Source: Ovis canadensis (Eukaryota; Chordata; Mammalia; Artiodactyla; Bovidae). From it: DNA of 64,000 bases. The translations under genes were made by a program, and so were the position numbers. Below are positions 11,201-23,200 of this stretch, piece after piece. How positions within the stretch are numbered: the stretch's first letter is position 1; every line of letters begins with the position of its first letter. A model generated the notes under the pieces. It was not told where the DNA came from. It saw only the letters and a program-made list of their open reading frames with translations, and did not search any database. The stretch covers positions 223,720,001 through 223,784,000 of the forward strand of contig NC_091247.1 of assembly GCF_042477335.2 (NCBI RefSeq). Reading direction: 5' to 3'.

Positions 11201-14200
11201 AGGTAGTCTATCCCTTCTCCAGTAGATCTTCCTGACCCAGGAATTGAACCGGGGTCTCCTGCATTGCAGGCAGATTCTTTACCAACTGGGCTATCAGGGA
11301 AATCCCACAGTTCAGGTGTACAGCATTATAATTTGACATCTCTACACTGCACAGTGATCACCACCACAGGTCCCATAATCAGTCATTACCATACAGCTGA
11401 CTCCTTTCACCCGTTTTGCTCACCCTCAAACCCTCTTCCTCTTTGGTAGCTGCCAATCTGTTCTCAGCACCGATGAGTCTGTCTGAAGATTCCACATATG
11501 AGTGAAAGCACACAATATCTGTCTTTCTCGGCCTGACTTATTTCACTTCACAAAACACTCAAGGTTCATCCATGTTGTTGGAAATGGCAGGATTTCACTG
11601 GAGGATTCCCTTTCTGAAGAAATCCTGAATATTTGTAACTAATGAAGAATCAAGGACATGAACTTTTCCACAATTTCCCGAAATGCTCTCATGTGTCACT
11701 AAGCTCCTAAATGAGAGATGTCTGAGCACAGCAGGCAAGGGAGAAGCGTTCAGGCTGCCACTGCCAAGGCAAAAATACAAGATAAGCAAATCCAACCACT
11801 TCTTGGCAGAGACAGCTGTTAAGCGAGAGGACAGAATGTGAAACATCTACAAAGCTCACCTTACTCGCTGGTGAAGGAGATAGAGAACGTTCCGAAGACT
11901 CCCCAGTGTCCTGTTTTCTGGGTTGAGTCTGTGACGTCCAAACTAAGGAAGAAGGAACAAGATAAATAATTACCATCTGTTACCGCTTTCTTTCTTAAAA
12001 AATTTTATTTATTTACTTGTTTCTTTTTTTGCTGTGCTGCGTCTCTGCTGCTGGGTGTGGGCTGCCCTCTAGTTGCAGTGGCTGGGCTTCTCATTGCGGG
12101 GGCTCCTCCTGTTGCCGGGCACAGGCTCAGCAGTGGTGGCGCACAGGCTTAACCGCTCCACGGCACGCAGGATCTCCTCAGGGGAATCAACCCGAGTCTC
12201 CTGCACTTGGCAGGTGGACGCTTTACCACTGTGCTACCAGGGAAGCCCTGTTATCACTTTCTTTTAATCTTAATTTCCACTTATGTTGGAGTAACATCTT
12301 ACAGCACATGGTAATAAAAATACCCTTTTAATATGTGAAAGTGAAAGTGTTAGTTGCTCAATCATGTCTGACTCTTTTGCAACCTGGTAGACTGTAGCCC
12401 GCCAGGCTCCTCTGTCCATGGAATTCTCCAGGCAAAAATACTGGAGCAGGTTGCCATTCCCTTCTCCAGGGGAATCTTCCTGACCCAGGGATTGAACCTC
12501 AATCTCCTGTACTGCAGGCAGACTCTTTACCATCTGAACCACTAAGGAAGCCCCTGGTGGCTTTTTTAGTATTTAGATTATATTAATCCTCTTTTTTCAA
12601 TGAAACAAATGAAATATTTCAATGAAATAAGTGAAAATAAGAATTTTTTTTCAATGAAGCAAGCATGAGAATTTTCATTTTTACAGAGAATCATGGGGAA
12701 AATTCTACCTCAAAAGAAAAAAACCATGCCCAGGATGAAGATTTAGATACTGATGGAAAGGCTTGCAGTCTTTTAAGAAGTTATGATAAACATTAATCAG
12801 TTAGAATCTCTGTAGTCCAAGCTCTTCATGTTATGTTTCTATTATAAAAATGTCAAAATACATTTATTTGACTGCAACTGAAATTCTTTATATTAAGTAC
12901 CAATTGAAAAATAGTCCACTGGTAAAAATACTTTTAACAGAAGGGAATAATCTTTTCAAACTAAAATACTTTCATTAACGCCTCCATTTTACTCGTTGGT
13001 TTAAGTCCTTTGAATTTGTTCTCCCAAACACAACGTGAATCCCTCCCTTTCCACTACCACCTTAGGCCAGGCCACCATCGCATCTCACATGTGACCAAAA
13101 TAGCCTCCTAACCTGAAAGTCTCTTTTCGTTTAGCCTGAATAGTCACAGTAGTCTTCTCAAATTATAAATCAGATCACATTATTCTCGTCTAAAGCCTTG
13201 CAATGGTTTCCTACTGCCGTGAGAATAAAATCCAGTCATCACTCATAGCCGTCCTGCTTCTTTTCTGATCTCCTTTTGAGCCACCTCCAGCCACAGTGGC
13301 CTCCCTTTCCGTTGCTAAGATTCATCAAGCTCCTAGTACACCATGTTCCCTCTACCTGGAAAGCTCTTTCTTCTGCTCTTTGCATGGCTGGGTCCTTACC
13401 TTCCTTTAAGTCTTGGTTTACACAGGGCTCCTCAGAGGACGCGCCCCAATCATGCCATCTGAGACGATCCCCACTCTGGCCCTCTCCTCTAAATCACAGA
13501 ATGTGGCTTACTTCCTCGATAGCTCCTTCCTCAATCTGCAGTGACCTATTTATGCTGATTACTTGTTCGCTCTCTCCTCGGTTAACTCCTAAGGGCAGGG
13601 ACCATGGCTTTTATTCACCACGTGCACCCCAGCTGCTCGCAGAATGGGTACTTAAAAAAATACTTCAAAGAATAAATAATTGAATGAATGAAAAACTAGA
13701 AATTTGAAAATACTTCAGAAAAGCTAAATCATTCATTCCTTCTGAAAGAATCTCTGATTCTATAAAGGGAAATCTACCCTGTGCACCAGGCCAATCAACT
13801 TGAATGTGAAGGAAGCAAACTCACTATGTTCCCGAGGTCTTTAAAGAACTTCCTCCATACCTGGATTTTCTGAGACAGCAGGTGACCGATGAAATGCAAA
13901 GTGTAAACTTTGTTCCAAGCCAAAGAGAAGACCAATTGACAGCCTGACAAGTTAGCAAAATATCAAACAACGGGAAAGTGGCTGAGAAATGCTCCGGAGC
14001 ACTTCATGGCTTTATTAACACTGCTTCAAGCAGAGAAACCACATTATTTTAGAATGTTGTTTGTCTAAATGCAGGAGAAGCCCAGCACTCACCCTCAGGA
14101 TTGATTGTACTGTCTGCATAGGATAGGTGACCGTGGTGGCGATTGCTTTGGCGATTGCACCAATGAGGAACACATCCAGGGAAGAAAGCTGCCAGGCAAA

Positions 14201-17200
14201 GAAAGAATGAACTGCATCAGTCTGCACAGGGAGAAGGTGTCAGGGGTTGTTTGCAGCTTTCAAGATCAGGGCTTACCTTCGTTCGTTTCTTTAAAAGCTG
14301 CCGCTTTAAGCCTTCGTAGAACATGAACTGGATGGCAGGATTAAAGACCAGCAGCAGGGAGGGAAAGGTGCCATTCCATAAAGCCAGGATCCCTTCATCC
14401 CGGATGATCTGATGAAAAGCATCTAAGAGAGAAATCAAGGACCTTTGAGGACAATCCCCTAACTAGAAAGACAACGTGCCCAGAACACAGGCCAGACTGA
14501 TTCTATCAAGATTTCCTTCTGGCAATGACAAGTTAATCCGCTAACTGCTCTGGAGAATCAACAGATACTGACAGTCACTGAGTTATTGAGAGACTAATTT
14601 CAATTGTTGGCAACCCCTCCTGACAAATCTGGGGTTAGCAGATCAAGTTTTCCTTGGTACTGATCATCTCCACCACCGAGCTCTCTGTGTTACACAGAAA
14701 GAATGGGGAACGACAGCCTGTGGGTTTCACAGTGAAGGCCAGTACAGAAAAAGATAAGACAGTGCTCTGGAGTTCATTTTATAGGACTGCCTTTTAAGAA
14801 AATCACTGTCCTCATTATAAAGAGGGAAAGATGGGAAAGAAGAACCTGGCAGTGTGATACTATTAAAAAGCAGAAGCTCAAAGATATCAGACACTAATTT
14901 TGTATCTTTATCCAAAGAAAACACTGGGGGAGAAAAAGTAGCAGATTATTCTTCAGAAATATTCATCCCCTCCCACCTTCACTCTATGGGCTATACTCCA
15001 CGGGTATATTTCTCTACCCATTGTCTTGAGGCTTGGCCATTGGAGTGCATTGGCCAAGACAATGGTAATAGACAAGATGGAAACAGGGGCTTGAAATGTG
15101 GTTGTATGATCGGGCGTGTCTTCCTGTGCGCTTGCTGTCGCCAAGAGAAGAATATCCTGAGGCTGGTCCCAGGAAATGGAAGAGAGACGCATGGAGCTGA
15201 GACTCCTAGGCTGGAGTCAGCTTAGATGAATCAAATCCTTGCCAAACCACAGACACAGGAGCTAAACAAATGCTTACTGTTGGACACTGAGATTTGAGGC
15301 TGTCCATTAATGTAGCTTTATCATGGTGATAAATTCCAGATACAAAGAGAAAAGAGAGCCTTTAAAAAGAAACACATCCAAAAGACACTCACCAATGATA
15401 CCACTGTAGTTGGTCGGTACGATGTCTTCATTCCTAAATTTTGCCCCCTGCAGCTTCAGTCTGGTGTTTACCACCCAGAGTGGAGTCGTGAGCAGCACAT
15501 TCACCACCCCTGTAAAGAGAAAGGGGGCAAGACAAAGGGAAAGCAAAATGTAACCTTTATGTTAAAGCTAAACGCATCCATGTTCCAGTTATTTTTCTGC
15601 TGACCTACTAGGAGACCTGAGGTAAGGTGTCCCTTTGTGCCAAGGTACAACACAAGCCACCACTGTTAGAAGCAATTCGGAAGCCTTGCTCAGAGCGGGC
15701 TGGCCGGCAGCAGCACCTCTCCAAGTGAGGAGAGTGTGGAGTTTCCTCCTTTGTACACTAGGAGGCAATCTGTCAATTTACGCAGCATCCAAAGTAGCAA
15801 TTTTGATATAGTTTTAAACACAGTTTTTAAAAACAGCTTTCATGTGAGGGAACTGATTTCTTGATCACATGCTAAAAAAGTCCATGACAATATCACATAG
15901 AACACACACCTTCCAACTCTCATGTAAGTAGCTCACAGGGTTTTAAGTGAGTATGGATCCAGTACCATAAAAGACAGGTGGGAGAAAGTGTGACATTTGA
16001 AAGGACTTCGACAGGGACTAGAAGCTCACAGAAGAGTTCCTCATCACTTGGGGAATTAGGACAGGCAGGCAGCAAGCAGTCGTTATGAACCATCACAAAA
16101 ATACCTGCAACAGCTTCACAAGCATCGTGATTCTTACAAGCTTAAGGATGGGGATCTTGGCCACCCAAGGTGGCCTCAGAGTGGAACAATACAATGAGCC
16201 AGGTGCTTCTGTTTTGAAAACACACGATCCCAATTTTAGCACCATCTTGAGATATTAAGATATTCCTCATCAGTCCTGAAATGATTAGAGAAAAATACCA
16301 GACAGACTTGTAATAAAAGTGCCTGACACACAGTATATACTTTATAAATGTGTGTTAAATATATATTTAACAAGTAAACTAATGAACAAACTCAGCAAAC
16401 AACCATATACCAAGCTATCGGGCCACACTCAGAAGTGAAAGGCACACTCATGAAGAAGAGAAATCATTTAGTAACAGGATTAGGAATTCCCTTGGGTCCA
16501 GTGGTTAGGACTCGGACTGAAGGAGGCATGGGTTCAGCCCCTAGTCTGGGAACTAAGATCGTGCAAGTAGCATGGTGCAATCAAAAACGAAACCACCACC
16601 ACAGCAACAAAGCAAGATTAAGGATGTTTTGATTTAAGGAATTTCAAACATACTATACAGATAACACCAAAGTTAATAAACTTGGTGAAAATGCCAGGAA
16701 ATCCGAATCCTGAATTTTCATTAGTGGAATGCAAGACATTTTGGCACCTCTCTCTTAGGAACATTATGAGAAGGTATTTCTCAAAAGGCATTATCATTTG
16801 ATGAGTTGTATCTGTTAGAGTTTTTCATGGAACACCAGGAGCCATCTTTAGTTAGGACTCAACATCTTCATATATTGTCAAGATACTGGTCATAATCTGA
16901 AAAAGCCTCAACTAAAGATTCTTGCAAGTCTCATTTTAAAAGAGCACCAGTGCCCAAGAGGCCAAGATAAAAGAGTACCAATACACACTCATTTGCCCAG
17001 ACTTTATAATGTATTCCTATTCAATATAATGTACACACAGCTTAACAAAAAAACCAACAGTCAGAAAAATCAGACTGGAAAGTACTACTGAGCAGTCTGC
17101 TGCTTTTGTTTTAGATGAAGACAGGCAAGCTCAGAACCCGAGATCACAAGCTTCTGTGGGTACTGTAGTGCAAACACCTTTCTAAACAAACGAAATAGGT

Positions 17201-20200
17201 CGCCCATTAGAGAAATGCTTTGGAAATCAAAATTCCCTTCATGTGCTATTCGAGAGGTAGGCACACACAGAACAGGTCAGAGGAAATGCAGCCAAGATGA
17301 AGATTTAGCCATTATTCAGGACTCTGCTTACATTATCCCATTACCCACAGGAGCGGAAAGACTGAGAGGATTCTAAGGACAATGTCAAGTACAAAAATGC
17401 ATCATATCATTTAAAGAAGAGAATATAAAGTCCTTGTAAGAACATTCTGTACTTCAAAGCTTTTTATCTGAGAAGATCTTTGTTCATACTCTAAGCCAAA
17501 TAGATGGAGAGGTTACTTTTTAACCACTTTCATTTTATGAATTCTGAGAAAACACCTGAGGATCCAAGATAAAGACTTGCACCCTATATAAGCAAGCAAA
17601 GGACATTTTTCTGTGGAGGAAAAACCAGCTGCAAAAGAATATGATGAGTGATTTCAACTCTTACTAAGGCACGATGGATATAGCTGCAGAATAAAGAAAG
17701 CTGTCTGCTTGTTTCTGTGTAGAATATTTCACCAGTTCCAAGTTATGGGCATTATTTCAGCTCTAAGATGGAATACCAATACTTTACCTACTTAAGAATA
17801 GGAGACTGTTCTCTTTCCAATTCGAGTGATTCTATTCTCTTTCTTTTTTCATAGAAAAATAATTTACAGGAAAACACAATCAAAATTAAGAGATGAAGAA
17901 CAGCAACTGAACATACTAAAATCATTCACTGATTCAGGGAATAATTGGAACGCAGCTATTTACTTCTGAAATCTTGAAAATGAAGTTTTATTAGCAGTGA
18001 GTCTCCTGAGTTAAGGACAGAAAACAAAAACAGAGAACATTAATTGGGTGCTCTTCTGGGGAACGTCTGCCATGACCGCTGAGGCAAGAGAATGGCCGAT
18101 GAAGGCCACCAGTCTAAGAGTCTGGCTCCCTACAAAGGAATGCGGCTTGATGCACTGCAGGAACAGGCCTGCCTTACCAGAGTTAAGGCCTAAAGGCAGG
18201 AAATTAACTTCAACTGTCACAACAATGATAATACCATTGGCACTCAAAAAGAGTTATTGACAAAAATTCCAATTTCATAAAAATGGCAAGTATCTTCATT
18301 TATGTTATCTGTAAGGTTCTGTTCTCAAATTCGTCCCCAGGGTTTTAAGCTACATGGGTTTTTTTCCTGTGAAAATACAATAAATAGTAACAAATCTAAG
18401 TTTCTAGCAGAACTGGAATAACAACAGTACTTGTGCCTAGTTCTCCCGGGAGATAATGTAACTCATTCCTACAGTGATTGTAATACAATGACTGGGTTCA
18501 CAGAAGGAAGAGAAAAAAGCTGTTCTAATGGTAGAAATGCGCAGGCACTGGGGAATTCCCTGGGGGTCCAGTGGTTAGGACTCGGTGCTTCCACATGGGG
18601 GCAGGGGTTCATCCTGGTCAGGGAACTAAGATACCACAAGCCCCACAGTGCAGCCAAACAAACAAAAATTCGTAGGCATTAAGATATAAACACATGTTAT
18701 GAGGAGAAGTTTAAAACTCATAACAGTCATTTCCAAGGAATTCCCTACCTTCAGAAAAAGAGAGGACCTATAATCAAAGCATCTCAGAATCATTAAGGAC
18801 TATAGGAATCACTTACTCCAGGGCCTCTCACCTGCGCCACTCACACGCCGGGGGCGGGGCGGGGGTGCAGACGTGCAGGGTGTTGAGCGGTGTCTCCGGC
18901 CCTCTAGCCACTAGATGCCAGTAGCACCCTCCGGTTGTGACAACCAAAAGTATCTCTAGACACAGTCACATGTTCCCTGTGGACCTAATTCAAGCACCAA
19001 GTGGTCTGGTGATTATTCACTTTCTTTTTGAAAACCTCAAAAGACAGGAATTCACTATCACCCCAAAAAGTCTATTCTTTCCAAGAGCAGTTAGAAATTT
19101 TATTCTTATTGGTATTAAATCTACCTTCTTAAAGCAAGTGAAAACATATAAAACTAGCCAGTAGATGTTTTTTTACCTGAGATATGAATTGAAGAGTAAA
19201 AAGTTAGCCTGTCACTAAGTTGTATCTGACTCTTTGCAACCCCACAGACTGTGGCCCGCCAGGCTCCTCGGTCCATGGGATTCTCCAGGCAAGAATACTG
19301 GAGCATGTAAGAATTAAAGATTTTAAAATTTAAAAAATAAAAAACTAAAAATTAAAAAAAAAAATAATAAAAAAAAAAATAAAAAAAAAAAAAGAATACT
19401 GGAGTAGGTTGTCATTTTCTTCTCTGGGGGAATCTTCCTGACCCAGGGACAGAACTCGAGTCTCTTGCATTGGCACTGATCCTCACCAGGGAAGCCCAAT
19501 TAGCAATTCTTAAGTGACTTTATGTGTATTTTAGGAGAAGCAAATGTTTATGACCTGCAAGTAAGTCACCTATGGTTTACTCATCAAATATGTATTGTGT
19601 GTTTAGTATTGGGTTGGCAAAAAAATTCGTTTGGGTTTTTCCATACAATGTTACGTGCTAAGTAGGTGCTGATGATACAACAGGTACATAAAAAATGAAA
19701 ATCTCTGTCCTTGCGAAGTGTATGTTCTAATAGTGTAAGACAGGATAAACAAGGAAAATACGTAGTATGTCAGAGGATAAAGTTAAGGAGAAAATTTAAG
19801 CAGAGAAGGGAGATAAGTGTTTTGGTGGTAGAAAGGGACTCCATTTTAGACAGTGTAGCCATTCAGAGAAAAACTTTACAGGAGGTGAGGGAGCTAACCA
19901 CGCAGGAACCAGGAAGAGGAAAAAGCTTCAAGTCCATGGGCCCCGAGGGAGAAGTATTCTGGGACATTTCGGGGAGAAGAGGCCGGTGTGGCTGTAGTGG
20001 TTGTGAGGGGCAAGGATAGGTGCGCAGGACAAACTGGGCTTTGGGGACTCTGGCTTTTATTCTGAGTGAGAAGAGAAGCAACTGGAGGCCTCTGAACAGA
20101 GGAATAACACAATCCATCTGCGTTTTGGTGTGATCACACTGGCTGCTGTGTTGAACATGTATTGAAGGGGACAAAGAAGGAAGCAGGCCATCAGTTAAGA

Positions 20201-23200
20201 GACTCTGAGGATAATCCTGGCAAGATTCAGTGGTGGTTTGGGCTCAGGTAGTACAAGCAGGGGAAAGGGGCTAACTGCTAGATACCATATGAAGAAACAG
20301 GAAACAGGATTCGTTCATGGACTGGGGGTGGGGTCAGAGAGAAAGAGGATGAATTCAAGACTCTTGGTAGGGCAACTAAAAGATGAGTGTTGCCACTTAG
20401 GAAAATCGGGAAGACTGCAGTCCTTTGAATTGACTTAAACAACACTTAAAATTTAATTCACTCAACATTTAATCAGCACTTTCTGTGTATCAGCCACTGC
20501 ATTAAGTTACTAGATATACAGAGGTTTTTTTTAAGTAATTTCGGCCTTTAAGGAGGGTCTAGTAAAAGATAAAAGACAAATTTGCAAACTACTGTTATCC
20601 AGTAGAGTAAGCACTTAGAGGTATACACTGAGTTGAAGCACAGAGGGTGGGCACCTAACGCAGAATAAAACCTGGGGGGGGTGGGTATGAGAAACAGGGA
20701 AGGCTTCCTGAAGAGGAGGTGGCGTGAGCGGATGAATAGGAGTTAACGAGACAAAAAAGAGCAGTGAGATGGCTTCAGGCTGACAACAGCAGCTGGCGAG
20801 GAAGGAATCACAGCCTGGGAGGACAGGCACAGGAAGGCCAAGCTAGGGAGGGAAGCGGTACCGCAGCAGATCCGGTACGGGAGACCCTCATCCTGCACGT
20901 GTACCAGGCGGGGAGTGTCTTCTCTGCTGAGGGCGCTGTGACGTCCTCCTATCAGCAGGCAGCAGGGGCTGAACCTCAGAACAGCAGTTCTCAGCCGCTT
21001 CTCTGACAAGACGTGTAATAGATGATGTTCGCAATCTGCGCAGACCCAGGGGTTCTAACTGTACGTCAATTCCATTCTTTTCTCACACTCTCAAGAAAAC
21101 AGTTCAGAATGTATTAATAAATGAATGAGAATGATATTAACACCGTGGGCTCTCTTTTAACCAGTTCCACATACTGGACTCGCCAGATAAACCTGTGTTT
21201 CTCTCCCTTTACGGACATTCTGACAGAGGCCAGGGCGCACTGACTCCTGCGGCCTGGAGGCTGCGCTCTAGTGTGCCCATGCTCTTTCACTTCCGTCCCA
21301 CGGGGGTCGAGGCTTACCAAGGGTGAATTACGCCTTTTCTCAAACCTGTTTATGTTGGTCATATCTGTTACAGTGGACAGAGCACTTACAGGCACAGGTT
21401 ATTGTGGCTCATCTGGTAAAGAATCCGCCTGCAAAGCAGGAGACCTGGGTTCCATCCCTGGGTTGGGAAGATCCCCTGGAGAAGGAAAAGGCTACCCTCT
21501 CCAGTATTCTGGCCTGGAGAATTCCGTGGACTGTATAGTCCATGGGTTCACAAAGAGTCAGACACGACTGAGTGACTTTCACTTTCATACCAGAAAAAAA
21601 GCACAAAACTCCCATCAGTGAGTGGATATGCCTTGGCCATACAGAAAATTAGAGAAGTATATATTCATATATCTTAGGTTAAAATAAAATATTTAAGGCA
21701 CATGGGCCATTTATGACATTCCATACTTGTACTGACTTTTTAAAAGCTAACCACCCTACCATACCGGGCTAGCTGTTTTAGGTGTGGGAGAATCTACTGT
21801 AACTGCAAACTGTGTAAGAGTCAGAAAGGGAATCAGCAGAGTACAGTGAGAGCATGTAGGGCTTCCCTGGTTGGCTCAGACAGCAAGGAATCCACCTGCA
21901 GTGTGAGAGACCTAGGTTCGATCCCTGGATTGGGATCCCCTGGGGAAGGGAACAGCTACCCACTCCAGTATTCTGGCCTGGAGAATTCCATGGACTAGTC
22001 CATGGGGTTACAGAGAGTCAGACACAACTGAGCGACTTTCACTTCACAGTGAGAGGATGTAACAAGGGGTGGTGTGTACCTAGTGTATAATGGGAAGCCA
22101 GACACAGCAAACAAACAGCTCTGGACAACCAAAAGGGAGAAGATTTCATCATATATTTCATAAAATAGTAGTTTCATGGAAAATTACCTAAGTTAGTCCC
22201 TGACAGTGAGACATAACCTTTTCAATGTAAATATATATGGAAACTAATATAATAATGTAATCAAGGTATAACAAACATTTGGTCTCAAGAATAAAAGATC
22301 ATATCAGACTGCCATTTGTTGCAGTTATATAAAAAAGAAGATTCCCTCTCTATAGGCTGGATCAATTCTGATTTTTTTTTTTTTCAGTGAACAAATTTCA
22401 AACCTGAGTTCTTCAAATTATAAGTGTCTGAAAGCTATTCTTCTAGAAAGGCTACTTGAGCAGAACTGTGCAAAGTGTGTTAGTGAGAAAGACTTGAGAA
22501 GCAAGGAGATCATAGCAGAGCAATGGTCCAGGTGAGGGATAGTAATACTTGATTAGGGGAAACAGTTATAGACATGGAGAAGAGGGCATGCATTCAAGAG
22601 ATCTTTAAGAGACAGACTGGTGGTTCATGAGGCCTGAGCAGACATGGAGGGAAAGAGAGCACTCTCTATGAAGACCTCCAGATTTCTGTCCCGAGCTACC
22701 TACTTGTTCATTAATTCCCTCAGAGAAAGTGTGTTACACTCTGTTTGAAAGCTGGTCTGGCTGAGGTTGGGAGTCTGTGTATGCATGCTCAGTCGCGTTC
22801 AGTCGTGTCCAGTTCTTTGCAACTCTATAGACTGTAGCCCTTCAGGCTCCCCTGTCCATGGGATTCTCAAGGCAAGAATCCTGGAGAGGATTGCCATGCC
22901 CTCCTCCAGGAGATCTTCCTCACCCAGGGATCGAACTCAAGCCTCCAGCATTGGCAGGTGCATTCTTTAGCCACTGAGCCACCTGGGAAGCCCCAGGGTT
23001 GGGGGTGAAGGTGGTCAAAAGGTAGAAACTTCAAGTTATAAAATAAATAAGTCATGGGGATATAATGTACAAGACGACTATACTTAATAAAGTATATTTA
23101 AAAGTTACTGTATCGTATATTTAAAAGTTACTGAGAACAAAACTTAAAAGTTCTTACCACAAGAAAAGAAATAAATTTGTAAATATGTGTGATGATGGAT

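Noticed and set aside
13276-13683. 135-codon open frame as a gene
   Set aside because: It lies wholly in L2 LINE-like sequence.
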